DNA of 64,000 nucleotides from Ahrensia sp. R2A130 (GTDB lineage Bacteria > Pseudomonadota > Alphaproteobacteria > Rhizobiales > Rhizobiaceae): contig NZ_AEEB01000003.1 of assembly GCF_000179775.1 (NCBI RefSeq), positions 124,001 to 188,000 of the forward strand, in the 5' to 3' direction. This document shows positions 18,883 to 27,896 of the stretch, piece after piece. Both the position numbers and the translations under genes were made by a program. The notes below the pieces were generated by a model that was not told the origin of the DNA, made no database searches, and saw only the letters and a list, made by a program, of their open reading frames with translations. How positions within the stretch are numbered: position 1 is the stretch's first letter; each line of letters starts with the position of its first letter.

Positions 18883-19959
18883 ATGCCTCGTGCGGCGGCA
18901 GATGAGAAACTAAGCGCGGCAGGCTCGCACAGGCGTTCTGTGTGGGTTCGATTGTTGGCTGCGCTGGTGATCGCTGTTCTGGGCGGTATGTTAGGCAAAG
19001 CCTATGGCGATGCGTTCTACGGGCCAGATGATTTCGATTACCAGCTGGGCTTCCGCATTGGTTTTTCCATTGCCTTCGTCAGCGCGCTGATCGAAATTTT
19101 TTACATCCGCAACTACCGGCGCAGTTGGATTAGGCGGGTAGCCTATCTGCCGGGTCTCGTCGTGCGGGTTTTGGTTCTCACGCTGCTTATCCGCCTCTGC
19201 ATTGTCGCCAATCAGGCGCTTTCATTTTGGCTGGGTGATGCCTCTGCTTGGCAGGATTTTACCTTTGCCAACCAGTTGCGCGACACGCTCTTGTCGGTCG
19301 TGGTGGTTATTGCTTTCATCATGATCTCGCAGTTCACGTCGATCATCGGGATGCGGCGGTTTCTGCATCTTGTGTCGGGCCGCTATTACCGGCCCGCCGT
19401 GGAAGAACGTATTTTCATGTTCGTCGATCTGGTGGGATCATCCGCGCTGGCACGGCGGTTGGGAGACCTGCGGTTTCACGATTTTCTGGCCGAAGTGTTC
19501 TTCCAGTTGGACCGGTCCAGTATTGGTTACAGCGGTGAGGTGGTGTCCTATGTGGGCGACGCCGTCATTTATACATGGCCGTTACGGGACGATCCGCAAC
19601 GCAACCGCTCGTGCTTAAAAGCACTCCGCGCGATGCACCGACAGATGGATATGGTGGCAGACGCTTTCGAGGTCGAATTCGGCGAACGGCCGCATCTGCG
19701 TGCGGCAATTCATGCTGGACCCGTGGTTGTAGGGGAGTGCGGCGACAGCCGCCGACAAATCACTTTTCTAGGCGACGCGGTGAATATGACCGCCCGCATC
19801 GAGACGCTGACGAAGACACTTGATGTTGATTATCTGATTTCGCAGCAGGCGTTGGAGCGCATCGAATTGCCAGCTAATGTCGAAGCAATAGATGCAGGGC
19901 AGCATGAATTGAGAGGCTCGCAAGAGCCCTTCACGATGCATCGTCTGTTGCTGAAATAG
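18883..19959 (+). CDS. Membrane-bound class III adenylate cyclase
   Basis: The 358-residue product has four to five N-terminal membrane segments (about residues 22-155) and a C-terminal class III cyclase domain (about 172-345). Metal-binding residues are Asp182 (FVDLVGSS) and Asp226 (YVGDAVIY). The transition-state Asn301 and Arg305 (VNMTARIE) are intact, so it should be active. It probably makes cAMP; guanylate activity cannot be excluded. The MPRAAAD start, 1 base after the ATP12 stop, is favoured over an upstream in-frame codon inside that gene. Confidence 0.85.
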   Translation: MPRAAADEKLSAAGSHRRSVWVRLLAALVIAVLGGMLGKAYGDAFYGPDDFDYQLGFRIGFSIAFVSALIEIFYIRNYRRSWIRRVAYLPGLVVRVLVLTLLIRLCIVANQALSFWLGDASAWQDFTFANQLRDTLLSVVVVIAFIMISQFTSIIGMRRFLHLVSGRYYRPAVEERIFMFVDLVGSSALARRLGDLRFHDFLAEVFFQLDRSSIGYSGEVVSYVGDAVIYTWPLRDDPQRNRSCLKALRAMHRQMDMVADAFEVEFGERPHLRAAIHAGPVVVGECGDSRRQITFLGDAVNMTARIETLTKTLDVDYLISQQALERIELPANVEAIDAGQHELRGSQEPFTMHRLLLK

Positions 19960-19962
19960 CGC

Positions 19963-20796
19963 TTACGCTTTCAGCCGTTTGGCGTGCCACGCGATGTGGT
20001 CAGCCATGAAGGTCGAGATGAAATTGTAGGAGTGGTCGTAGCCATCCTGCATCCGCAACGTTAGCGGAATATCAGCCGCCTTGCATGCCTCTTCCAGCAA
20101 CCAGGGGCGCAAGCCATCGTCGAGAAAGCTGTCAGCTGTTCCCTGATCAACGAGAAATTCGCTGAACCGTGCACCGCCTTCGATCAGCCGAACAGCGTCC
20201 CACTTGGCCCACTTGCTTTCGTCCGAACCAAGATAGGCGGTGAACGCATTGCGTGACCACTCAGCCGTTGATGGGTTCACAATGGGCGCGAAAGCGGAGC
20301 AGGATTTGAACCGCTCCGGCTCGCGCAATGCCGCGATGAGCGCACCATGGCCGCCCATGGAATGACCAAAGATGCCTTGGCGGTTCAGGTCAACATCGAA
20401 GTTTTCGGCCACCACTTCCTGCAGTTCGAAATGGATCGCGCTGTTCATCTGGTAGTTGGCAGCCCACGGCTCTTCCGTCGCATCGATGTAGAAACCGGCA
20501 CCTTTGCCAAGCTGCCAGCTTTCGTCATCTGCCACGCCATCGCCGCGCGGGCTGGTATCGGGGCAGACTATCGCCACACCGTGTTTGGCCGCTGCCGCGC
20601 GGTATTCGCCCTTATCCATCACATTGGAATGGTTGCAGGTCAGGCCGGACAGGTACCAGAGCACAGGCACCAATTCATCCGCTGCTTGGGGCGGCATGAA
20701 GACGGCGAAGGTCATCTCGCCGTCCAACGAAAGCGACGAATAGGAATAAATGCCTTGCATGCCGCCATGGGCTTTTGCGGTGGAAATTGTGTCCAT
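19963..20796 (-). CDS. fghA: S-formylglutathione hydrolase
   Basis: The 277-residue esterase-D family enzyme hydrolyses S-formylglutathione to formate and glutathione. It has the nucleophile elbow GHSMGGHGAL (Ser146), the LVDQGTADSFLD acid region and the YDHSYNF histidine region. With adhI three genes upstream on the same strand, it completes glutathione-dependent formaldehyde oxidation. Its start is 4 bases after the stop of the DUF188 gene. It converges with the cyclase gene, with only 3 bases between the stops. Confidence 0.93.
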   Translation of the reverse strand: MDTISTAKAHGGMQGIYSYSSLSLDGEMTFAVFMPPQAADELVPVLWYLSGLTCNHSNVMDKGEYRAAAAKHGVAIVCPDTSPRGDGVADDESWQLGKGAGFYIDATEEPWAANYQMNSAIHFELQEVVAENFDVDLNRQGIFGHSMGGHGALIAALREPERFKSCSAFAPIVNPSTAEWSRNAFTAYLGSDESKWAKWDAVRLIEGGARFSEFLVDQGTADSFLDDGLRPWLLEEACKAADIPLTLRMQDGYDHSYNFISTFMADHIAWHAKRLKA

Positions 20797-20800
20797 GGTC

Positions 20801-21250
20801 TCAGCCTCTTTTCATGTTTTGCTGCACCAACCGGTCCAGCGCCTGCAAAAAATTGGAACGGTCGCGCGGTGTGAAACCGGCATTACGGGTTTGCGTCTGC
20901 GTGGCCTCGCGCTGGTGCTGTTTGATCTCGCGCACGGCCAGCGCCATGCCGATGGTTTGTTCGGTAAACGGCTTGCCAGTGGGGCCGAGCGGCATCACCT
21001 TTTTGTCCAGCAGGCGGGCGGCCAGTGGAATGTCGGCAGTGATGGCGATGTCTCCGGCTTCCGCTTTTTCAACGATCCAGTCGTCGGCAACATCGGCGCC
21101 ATCTGCCACCACTATGACGCTAACCAGCGGGTCTGGATTAGGCCGCATCCCTCCGTTGGATACGATGAAGACCTCCAGCCGGTAACGCGACGCGACCTTT
21201 AGAGTTTCCTCCTTCACGGGGCAGGCGTCAGCGTCGATGAAGATACGCAA
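20801..21250 (-). CDS. DUF188 (YaiI/YqxD) family protein
   Basis: The product begins LRIFIDADACPVKEETLKVA, the PIN-like DUF188 signature, and includes DDWIVEKAEAGDIAITADIPLAARLL. The family is predicted to have a nuclease-like fold; its biological role is not established. No ATG is present near the domain start. A TTG at 21250 matches the family N-terminus; another TTG at 21289 would add 13 residues and overlap the upstream gene more deeply. It lies between a secreted protein gene and fghA in one minus-strand operon. Confidence 0.85.
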   Translation of the reverse strand: MRIFIDADACPVKEETLKVASRYRLEVFIVSNGGMRPNPDPLVSVIVVADGADVADDWIVEKAEAGDIAITADIPLAARLLDKKVMPLGPTGKPFTEQTIGMALAVREIKQHQREATQTQTRNAGFTPRDRSNFLQALDRLVQQNMKRG

Positions 21251-21261
21251 GGATCTGCCGC

Positions 21262-21906
21262 TCAAGGTCGCGCGGGCAGGCCACGACAATGCAGATAAAT
21301 CTTGTCGCCTTCCGCCAAAAATGTGCCGCGACCACGTTTGGCAAAGCGTAGCGGTAAGGTCGCGGAACGCCCGCGAAGAACATAGACGTTGAACGTCTCC
21401 CGCGGGACTTTCGCAATTTGCGGGAACACCGTCACGGTGCCTGCTTTCGTGTCAAAGCGCTGTAGGCCCTTGCTGGTGCGATAGTAGATCACGTGCCCCT
21501 TTCGGTCGTCCTGCGGGGGCAGGGCTCGTTCTGCTGTGGTTTCGAAACGCAATGACGGCACGCTGAGCGCCGCGTAACATCCGGCCAATGCAACCTTCAC
21601 CGTGTCCTGCGAAAGCTGCCCTGTCAGTCCGCCGGGCATTTCCGCCCATGCGCCCAACAATTGCTCGTCCAGTTCCTTCCGCAATTTTGCCTGCGGATCA
21701 GGTTCGGCAGGTTCTGCTTCAGTCTCAGCAGCCTCGGCTTCTGGCTTTGCGGTCGAGTCACTGTCGCCCGTTGCATCACTTGATGGTGCGGCGTTTATCG
21801 AGCTGTTTGTCTCGACCTCAGCTGCGGGCCTCGTTGTTGTATTTTGCGCAGCCACTGACGTTCCAAGAAGCGCGATTGCGCCGCATATGAGAATTCCGCG
21901 CAGCAT
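21262..21906 (-). CDS. Secreted protein with acidic Ala/Glu-rich linker
   Basis: The 214-residue product has a signal peptide (MLRGILICGAIALLGTSVAAQ). A Thr/Ser/Glu/Ala-rich low-complexity linker spans about residues 22-75. A conserved-looking C-terminal domain (about 80-205) ends in LAEGDKIYLHCRGLP and contains two cysteines. No known family was recognised. The ATG shares one base with the adhI stop (TGATG), so it is translationally coupled to formaldehyde dehydrogenase. The reason for this linkage is not evident. Confidence 0.65.
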   Translation of the reverse strand: MLRGILICGAIALLGTSVAAQNTTTRPAAEVETNSSINAAPSSDATGDSDSTAKPEAEAAETEAEPAEPDPQAKLRKELDEQLLGAWAEMPGGLTGQLSQDTVKVALAGCYAALSVPSLRFETTAERALPPQDDRKGHVIYYRTSKGLQRFDTKAGTVTVFPQIAKVPRETFNVYVLRGRSATLPLRFAKRGRGTFLAEGDKIYLHCRGLPARP

Positions 21907-23018
21907 CAAAATTCAACAACCGCACGGATCGACTTGCCTTCGTGCATTAGGTCAAAGCCCTTGTTGATATCTTCCAGCTTCAGAAGATGGGTGATCATCG
22001 GGTCGATCTCGATCTTGCCTTCCATGTACCAGTCCACGATTTTCGGAACATCTGTCCGGCCACGCGCACCGCCGAAGGCCGTTCCGCGCCATGAACGACC
22101 GGTCACAAGCTGGAACGGGCGGGTGGAGATTTCCTGCCCTGCACCGGCCACGCCGATGATGATGCTTTCGCCCCAACCCTTGTGCGCGCATTCCAGCGCC
22201 ACACGCATGACGTTGGTGTTTCCGATGCATTCGAACGTGTAGTCGGCACCACCGCCGGTAAGTTCGACAAGGTCGTCTACCTGTTCCTGATGGTCTTTTC
22301 CGGTCGGGTTGTAGAAGTCGGTCATGCCGAATTTCTCGCCCCATTCTTTGCGGTCATCATTCAGATCAACACCGACGATTTGCGATGCGCCGATCATCCG
22401 CAGACCTTGAATGACATTGAGGCCGATACCGCCGAGGCCGAACACAACGGCGCGGCAGCCGGGTTCCGCTTTTGCCGTGTTGATGACTGCGCCGATGCCC
22501 GTCGTGACGCCGCAACCGATGTAACAAATCTTATCGAAGGGTGCGTCTTCACGAACCTTAGCCAACGCGATTTCCGGCAGCACAGTGAAATTGGCGAAGG
22601 TCGAGCAGCCCATATAATGCATGATGGGTTTGCCATCGAGCGAGAAACGGCTGGAACCGTCTGGCATCAGGCCTTGGCCTTGTGTCGAGCGCACGGCTTG
22701 GCACAGGTTGGTTTTCGGGTTCAGGCAATAATCGCACTCGCGGCATTCCGGCGTGTAGAGCGGGATGACGTGGTCACCCTTCTTCAACGTCGTCACGCCG
22801 GGGCCGACATCCACCACGATGCCCGCACCTTCATGGCCGAGAATGGCTGGGAAGATGCCCTCAGGGTCTGCACCGGAACGGGTGAACTCGTCTGTGTGGC
22901 AGAGACCTGTGGCTTTGATCTCCACCAGCACCTCGCCCGCGCGCGGGCCTTCCAGTTGAACGGTGGCGATTTCCAGCGGTTTTCCAGCCTCGAAGGCAAC
23001 GGCGGCTCTGACGTCCAT
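21906..23018 (-). CDS. adhI: S-(hydroxymethyl)glutathione dehydrogenase (class III ADH)
   Basis: This enzyme oxidises S-hydroxymethylglutathione, formed from formaldehyde and glutathione, to S-formylglutathione using NAD. The 370-residue protein has the catalytic zinc ligands Cys40 and His62, structural zinc cysteines 92, 95, 98 and 106, and the GLGGIGLNVIQG nucleotide-binding motif. The start MDVRAAVAFEAGKPLEI fits class III enzymes. An in-frame upstream reading has no family support. fghA is downstream in the same operon. Confidence 0.95.
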   Translation of the reverse strand: MDVRAAVAFEAGKPLEIATVQLEGPRAGEVLVEIKATGLCHTDEFTRSGADPEGIFPAILGHEGAGIVVDVGPGVTTLKKGDHVIPLYTPECRECDYCLNPKTNLCQAVRSTQGQGLMPDGSSRFSLDGKPIMHYMGCSTFANFTVLPEIALAKVREDAPFDKICYIGCGVTTGIGAVINTAKAEPGCRAVVFGLGGIGLNVIQGLRMIGASQIVGVDLNDDRKEWGEKFGMTDFYNPTGKDHQEQVDDLVELTGGGADYTFECIGNTNVMRVALECAHKGWGESIIIGVAGAGQEISTRPFQLVTGRSWRGTAFGGARGRTDVPKIVDWYMEGKIEIDPMITHLLKLEDINKGFDLMHEGKSIRAVVEF

Positions 23019-23070
23019 GATGGTATTCTCCCGATAGTTTTCTGCGCCGACCATGCAAAGTGGAGCGCAT

Positions 23071-23101
23071 AAAAAGCAAGGGCCGCAGATGCGGCCCTTG
23101 C
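23071..23101 (-). terminator. Intrinsic terminator after the ABC binding-protein gene
   Basis: A perfect 11-bp stem (GCAAGGGCCGC and GCGGCCCTTGC) with a 4-base loop is followed, on the minus strand, by TTTTT. It ends transcription of the minus-strand group that begins with the M20 deacylase and isolates it from adhI. Confidence 0.9.
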
Positions 23102-23128
23102 GAAAATTCTTGCCTGCAGTGTGGCGGC

Positions 23129-24634
23129 TTAGTCGTCCCAGCTCACATCTGTCAGGTCATTGGCTTGAATGGGCGAGTTCTCCCACAGGCCTTTCACCTT
23201 GGCATCCCACACGCCGGCCTTGGCCAGTTGGAACAGAAAGCCGTTCACGGCATCACCGGAGATCGTCTTCTGTGCTTCGGCCATCAGGGCGTAACGGCCT
23301 TTTTCGTCAACCGTTTCGTTCAGCTTCGCGAGCGTCGCGTCCAGCGCATCGCTCTTGTAGTTGAAGTAGTAATCGGGGCGGCCATAGATGCCGATATCCA
23401 TTGGCTCGGTGTGGGACACGATGGTGAGATCGTAGTCCTTGGCCTTGAACACTTCCGGCACCCAAACGGCCCATTCCACCGGAATGATTTCCAACTCGAT
23501 GCCAACTTTGCGAAGCTGGTCGGCGATGATTTCGCCACCACGACGAGCGTAGGATGGTGGCGGCAGTTTGATGGTCGCCTTGATGCCGTCCGCAAAACCC
23601 GCTTCCGCCAGCAGTGCCTTGGCCTTTTCAGGATCGTAGGCATATTGGCCGACCAGATCCACATAGGCCGGGTGGTGCGGTGCAAAATGGGTTCCGATAG
23701 GCGTGCCAAGGCCGAACATCGCACCGTCGATAATCGCCTGCCGGTCGATGGCGTGGGCGATAGCCTGGCGCACTTTGATGTTGTCGAACGGCGGCTTGGC
23801 GTTGTTGGTGGACAGGATCGTCTCGCCCTCGGTCGAACCCACCACAACGGTAAAGCGCGGGTCGGCTTGAAGCTGAGGAATGGTTTCCGGTGCGGGGAAG
23901 TTGGCGAAGGCGTCCACATCACCAGCCAGCATGGCGGAAAGCGCTGCTGCAGGATCGGGAATGAACTTGAAGGTCGCGGTTTCCAGCGCGACGGCATCAC
24001 CCCAATAGTCAGCGTTCTTTTTCAACGTGAGTGAAGAACCTTTCACCCAATTGGAAAACACAAATGGACCGGTGCCGACAGGTTTGGTTTTGTTCGTCTC
24101 AGCCGATTCCGGCGCAACCATAACGGCATCGCCCCAGCCGAGGTTGAACAGGAAGTTGCCTGCGGGGCTGGAAAGCGTCACCATCAGCGTGGCTGGATCG
24201 GCGGCTTCTACCGTCGCAATACCTTCAAACAATGCCTTCTGCGCGTTTTCCGTGCCTTCAGCGCGGGCACGGTCGAGGCTGAATTTCGCGTCTTCTGCAG
24301 TAAAATCCGAGCCATCGTGGAATTTCACGCCGGAGCGCAACTTGAAGGTGTAGGTCTTGCCGTCTTCGGAAACCGTCCAGCTTTCAGCGAGGCCTGGCTG
24401 CACCGCGCCATTGCGGTCGATACGGGTAAGGCCTTCAAAGACGTTGGAGTAAACCACTTCGTCGATGGCTGCAGGCGCACCGGCGGTTGGGTCGAGGTGA
24501 GGGGGCTGCAAAACCATGCCCATATTGAGAGATGTTTTGGCGGCATATGCGCCGGGAACGAATGCCACGGCAGATGCCGCCAGCGCCAATGCGAAAGACG
24601 CAAAGGCGGATGGTTTTGAGATGGTGCGGATCAT
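23129..24634 (-). CDS. ABC transporter periplasmic binding protein, peptide (family 5) type
   Basis: The 501-residue protein has a signal peptide (cleavage near GAYAA, residue 32) and SBP family 5 features. These are LAESWTVSEDGKTYTFKLRSGVKFHDG near residue 80, DNIKVRQAIAHAIDRQAI and YDPEKAKALLAEAGF. Such proteins bind peptides, nickel or opines in the periplasm. No permease or ATPase gene lies nearby, so it must serve a transporter encoded elsewhere. A GGGAGGA ribosome-binding site precedes the ATG. It follows the DUF922 gene by 27 bases. Confidence 0.9.
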   Translation of the reverse strand: MIRTISKPSAFASFALALAASAVAFVPGAYAAKTSLNMGMVLQPPHLDPTAGAPAAIDEVVYSNVFEGLTRIDRNGAVQPGLAESWTVSEDGKTYTFKLRSGVKFHDGSDFTAEDAKFSLDRARAEGTENAQKALFEGIATVEAADPATLMVTLSSPAGNFLFNLGWGDAVMVAPESAETNKTKPVGTGPFVFSNWVKGSSLTLKKNADYWGDAVALETATFKFIPDPAAALSAMLAGDVDAFANFPAPETIPQLQADPRFTVVVGSTEGETILSTNNAKPPFDNIKVRQAIAHAIDRQAIIDGAMFGLGTPIGTHFAPHHPAYVDLVGQYAYDPEKAKALLAEAGFADGIKATIKLPPPSYARRGGEIIADQLRKVGIELEIIPVEWAVWVPEVFKAKDYDLTIVSHTEPMDIGIYGRPDYYFNYKSDALDATLAKLNETVDEKGRYALMAEAQKTISGDAVNGFLFQLAKAGVWDAKVKGLWENSPIQANDLTDVSWDD

Positions 24635-24661
24635 AGAGTAGTCCTCCCTCTGTGGCAGGAC

Positions 24662-25288
24662 TTAGCGCGCCTCTTGGAGCGCAGCCTGCAATCTTCGAAT
24701 GCGCGAGCGGGCACTGCCTTCGCGTCTGTCGAAGTTATACTGCCGTTTTTGAAAAGCGACATAGGCTTGCTTCAATCGGCGCTCAGAAAATTTTCCGAAG
24801 TCCTTGCATCCGCGTGATTTTCTGCCGAACAGCGTCTTCAGCTTCTTCTCCAGCCCGCGGGCATATTCGCGGCTGATGCGGCCATGGGTTTCTTCGTGTT
24901 TTTTCACGCGGACTTCGAATGCGTCCCAAGCCTTGCGAACGTCGGCGTTGGCCCGTCTGCGGTCGCGCCAACGGGGATATTTGTAAGTGATGTCGACGAA
25001 GACATTCACGTTCTCCACCACGCAGTTCCGTCCACGAATGCCGAATTTCATGTCGCGCACTTTGATGGAGGTTGTTGTGGTTGCGATGGCGTGGCCCGTC
25101 ATACGGTGCTTTGGCCCGCGCCGCTTGATAGAGCGGAACAGCGCCTTACCGTTGCGGCCGGTAACAGAGTAATATTTCGTCCGTTCGTTGATGACGACCT
25201 TGGCGTCTGCTGGCTTAACCAGTGCAGGCGCGATTACGAAGGCGGCCAGCAAAGCACCGGCAGTCGCAAGTTTTATGAGCTTGAACAT
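24662..25288 (-). CDS. DUF922 predicted secreted Zn-dependent protease
   Basis: The 208-residue product has a signal peptide (to about PADAK, residue 30) and the HEETHGRI sequence, an HExxH-type zinc site, within a KWDAFEVRVKKHEETHGRISREYARGLE-like region near residues 125-155. This arrangement is typical of DUF922 proteins, predicted periplasmic metalloproteases. The C-terminal third is very basic. It is co-oriented with the binding-protein gene downstream. Confidence 0.75.
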   Translation of the reverse strand: MFKLIKLATAGALLAAFVIAPALVKPADAKVVINERTKYYSVTGRNGKALFRSIKRRGPKHRMTGHAIATTTTSIKVRDMKFGIRGRNCVVENVNVFVDITYKYPRWRDRRRANADVRKAWDAFEVRVKKHEETHGRISREYARGLEKKLKTLFGRKSRGCKDFGKFSERRLKQAYVAFQKRQYNFDRREGSARSRIRRLQAALQEAR

Positions 25289-25427
25289 CTATTCCCCCTG
25301 GAGAAACGTTCGTTGGTCGAAGCCGCGAACGGCAATTCCATCGCATGGTTCGCGGCTGCAGGCGCATTGGTCAACACACGGACCGTGCAGTTTAATGTGA
25401 AGGTGAATGAATGGTCAGGCCGTTCGG

Positions 25428-26744
25428 CTAGGAGATTGGCCCCTGCAGCAGCGCATCGATGGCGTGGGCCATCACTTGTGCGCTTTCCACCATATCGTCG
25501 ATGATAACATACTCGTCCGCCATATGGGCAAGGTCCAAAATGCCGGGGCCGTAGGCGATGCAGTCATGCAGATGGCCGATGCGGGCGACATGCTTCTGGT
25601 CATATGTGCCGGGAGATACGACATATTCTGCGGGCTTGCCCAAAACAGCTTCGATGCCATCGCTCACGGCTTTCACCACCGGCGCATCGCGTTCGGTCAT
25701 TGTCGGCATCACTTCCATGATGTCCTTTATCGCGTATTCGAAGCCCTCACGGTCGTGCTTTAGGCCGTCGAGAATATCGCTCACCTCCCGTTTTACGGTG
25801 GCGAGGTCTTCTTCTATCAAAAAGCGACGATCGATAATCATGCGGCAATGGTCCGGCACATTGGGGCTGGGCAGACCGTCGTAATCATCCGGTTTGCCGT
25901 CTGCGCCCGCTTCCGATTCGCCACCATGGATGGAGTTGATGTTGAGCGTCGATTGTCGCGCACCCTCCGGCACCACGGGCATGGTTGTGCGTTTTTGGGC
26001 GAGGCTGGGAAACATGTCGGTCTCGAACTTATCCAGCACGCTGCCCATGTGCCGCACGGCGCAATCACCAAGAAATGGCATGGACCCGTGGGCCTGCGTG
26101 CCAAATGTCTCGACTTCCGCCCACCACACGCCACGGTGGCCAAGGCACACTCGATCCTTGTTCAACGGTTCGGGAATAATGACATGATCGACGCGGGGCT
26201 TGGAGAAATAGCCGAGCGACGCCAGATGCGCGACGCCGCCGAAGCCGCCGGACTCTTCATCCACCGTGCCAGAAATTTCGATTGCACCGCGAAAGTCAGG
26301 CACCACGCGCATGTAGCTTTCCGCAGCGATAATGGACGCTGCGATGCCGCCCTTCATATCGCAGGCACCACGGCCATAGACGCGGCCATCGCGAACCTCG
26401 CCGCCGAACGGATCGACGGTCCAGCCGTCGCCCGCTTCCACGACATCGATATGCCCGTTGAAATGCACCACCGGTCCCGGCGCGCTGCCTTCGAACCGCG
26501 CAACAATGTTGGTGCGGGGAAAGGCGTCGCTGTCGCCCGGCGTGTCGTGGGCGCGAATGTACTCCACCTTAGCGCCGAGCTTCGCCAGCCGCTTGCCGAT
26601 AAATTCCGCGCATGGCGTGTAAGCCTCGCCCGGCGGGTTGATGGTGGGAAACCGGATCAAGGCCTGCGTCAGTGCGATCAGTTCGGCACGGCGGTCTTCA
26701 ATATCGCGGCGCAAGGCGTCGAACCTGTCTTGCATCGAATCCAT
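25428..26744 (-). CDS. M20 family deacylase (ArgE/DapE-like)
   Basis: The 438-residue enzyme belongs to the M20 metallopeptidase family that hydrolyses N-acyl amino acids or dipeptides. Metal-site motifs are VHFNGHIDVVEAG, GRGACDMKGG and TVDEESGGFG, and the dimerisation lid contains HGSMPFLGDCAV. It resembles acetylornithine deacetylase and succinyl-diaminopimelate desuccinylase; the substrate cannot be fixed from sequence. Start ATG at MDSMQDRFDALRRD. It heads the minus-strand group containing the peptide-type binding protein, so a peptide or acyl-amino-acid role is plausible but inferred. Confidence 0.8.
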   Translation of the reverse strand: MDSMQDRFDALRRDIEDRRAELIALTQALIRFPTINPPGEAYTPCAEFIGKRLAKLGAKVEYIRAHDTPGDSDAFPRTNIVARFEGSAPGPVVHFNGHIDVVEAGDGWTVDPFGGEVRDGRVYGRGACDMKGGIAASIIAAESYMRVVPDFRGAIEISGTVDEESGGFGGVAHLASLGYFSKPRVDHVIIPEPLNKDRVCLGHRGVWWAEVETFGTQAHGSMPFLGDCAVRHMGSVLDKFETDMFPSLAQKRTTMPVVPEGARQSTLNINSIHGGESEAGADGKPDDYDGLPSPNVPDHCRMIIDRRFLIEEDLATVKREVSDILDGLKHDREGFEYAIKDIMEVMPTMTERDAPVVKAVSDGIEAVLGKPAEYVVSPGTYDQKHVARIGHLHDCIAYGPGILDLAHMADEYVIIDDMVESAQVMAHAIDALLQGPIS

Positions 26745-27097
26745 CCCGTTTCGCGTGGCGCAAATACAACGCTACGATTGTCTATTGCACCGATCTGTCA
26801 AGCAGACACGAAACCGTGACCTTATCGCCTTGACCGTCCAGCCACTCAAGGCCCACGCTTTAAATGTCGTGGCGGCGCGACGGACAAACTTCGTTACAGG
26901 TTAGTGTGAATCCGCACAGTTCTTTAGACGGATTTAACTTAGACTGTAATCGGAGCGGAAATAGCCGCAGGTCTTTACTCTTGTGGTGGCAATCAACTGT
27001 TAGACCTTGGTCAGCAGAATGAGGGGCGGGGCCCAGCGTTCGGCGCCATTAGCCAATTAGGGCAGTACGAGTATCGTCAGCTGGAGGTGACACCAAA
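26745..27097 (+). other. Intergenic region between divergent M20 and L,D-transpeptidase genes
   Basis: This 353-base region contains no convincing gene. It presumably holds promoters for both flanking genes. The hexamer TTAGAC occurs three times (26924, 26939, 27000). A GGAGGT ribosome-binding site for the downstream gene lies near 27083-27088. Confidence 0.6.
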
Positions 27098-27688
27098 ATG
27101 AAAAGATTATTTACCGTAGTGGCATTGCTGGCGAGCTTCATCGCCATGCCTGCCATGGCACACCATTCCAAAACGGTGAAGGTCGGCCAATCGACCAGCA
27201 CTTACGTGAAGAAAGACAAGGCCTATTGGACACGCGTCTGGTACAAAAAGCAGGCCGCTAAAAAGAACGGCAAGAAATATCGCAAGGCCTCTTATACCAA
27301 GAAGAAGCGCGCCGTTAAGCGTCGTTCCAACGTCGGTGGCCGCGTGGTCGCCAAGGTCGACATTTCCTCGCAGACCATGCGCGTGACCAAAGGTGGTCGC
27401 CACCTGTACACGTGGAAAGTGTCTACCGGCCGTAAGGGCTACAGCACGCCAACCGGTACGTGGAAGATCCACCGCATGCACAAGGAGTATTACTCCAAGA
27501 AGTATGATGGCGCGCCAATGCCTTACGCCATGTTCTACCATCGCGGTTTCGCTATCCACGGTACGAATTCCATCAAACGTCTGGGGCGTGTGGCATCCCA
27601 CGGTTGCGTGCGTCTGCACCCATCCAATGCCGCAACGCTCTTCTCGTTGGTGCGTCGCTCCGGCGGCACCGTGAAGGTGAGCTACTAA
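27098..27688 (+). CDS. YkuD-type L,D-transpeptidase
   Basis: The 196-residue secreted protein has a signal peptide (MKRLFTVVALLASFIAMPAMA). A very basic linker rich in Lys/Arg spans about residues 35-78. The YkuD domain carries catalytic His154, His168 and Cys170 in the HGT and SHGCVRLH motifs. These enzymes form 3-3 peptidoglycan cross-links or attach proteins to peptidoglycan in the periplasm. The gene is monocistronic, ending in a strong terminator. Confidence 0.92.
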   Translation: MKRLFTVVALLASFIAMPAMAHHSKTVKVGQSTSTYVKKDKAYWTRVWYKKQAAKKNGKKYRKASYTKKKRAVKRRSNVGGRVVAKVDISSQTMRVTKGGRHLYTWKVSTGRKGYSTPTGTWKIHRMHKEYYSKKYDGAPMPYAMFYHRGFAIHGTNSIKRLGRVASHGCVRLHPSNAATLFSLVRRSGGTVKVSY

Positions 27689-27711
27689 ATCTCAACCCCG
27701 CGGTTGATTTG

Positions 27712-27746
27712 AAAAAGGCCCGCTTCCGAAAGGAGGTGGGCCTTTT
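27712..27746 (+). terminator. Intrinsic terminator after the L,D-transpeptidase gene
   Basis: AAAAAGGCCCGCTTCC pairs with GGAGGTGGGCCTTTTTT around a GAAA loop, with minor mismatches, and ends in six T residues. Confidence 0.88.
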
Positions 27747-27767
27747 TTGTGGTCCTGCCAGCTTGTC

Positions 27768-27802
27768 ATCTGGACCTATTCAAGATTTCCCACTGGCTCC
27801 GC
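27768..27802 (+). promoter_or_regulatory. Candidate TauR operator upstream of tpa
   Basis: CTGGACCTAT (27770-27779) matches, in nine of ten positions, the CTGGACYTAA repeat I recall being reported for Rhodobacter capsulatus TauR. A degenerate second copy, CTGGCTCCGC, begins at 27793, 23 bases downstream. A similarly spaced CTGGA pair precedes tauR. Direct repeats of this type are the usual MocR operator architecture. Confidence 0.45.
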
Positions 27803-27896
27803 TCACCATCTCGCATTCGCCGTCAAGCTGTGATGATATTGCTTATCGCGCAAACGGGGGGACCGGATTGCGCCGCACAGTTGAGGGATGCGAACC

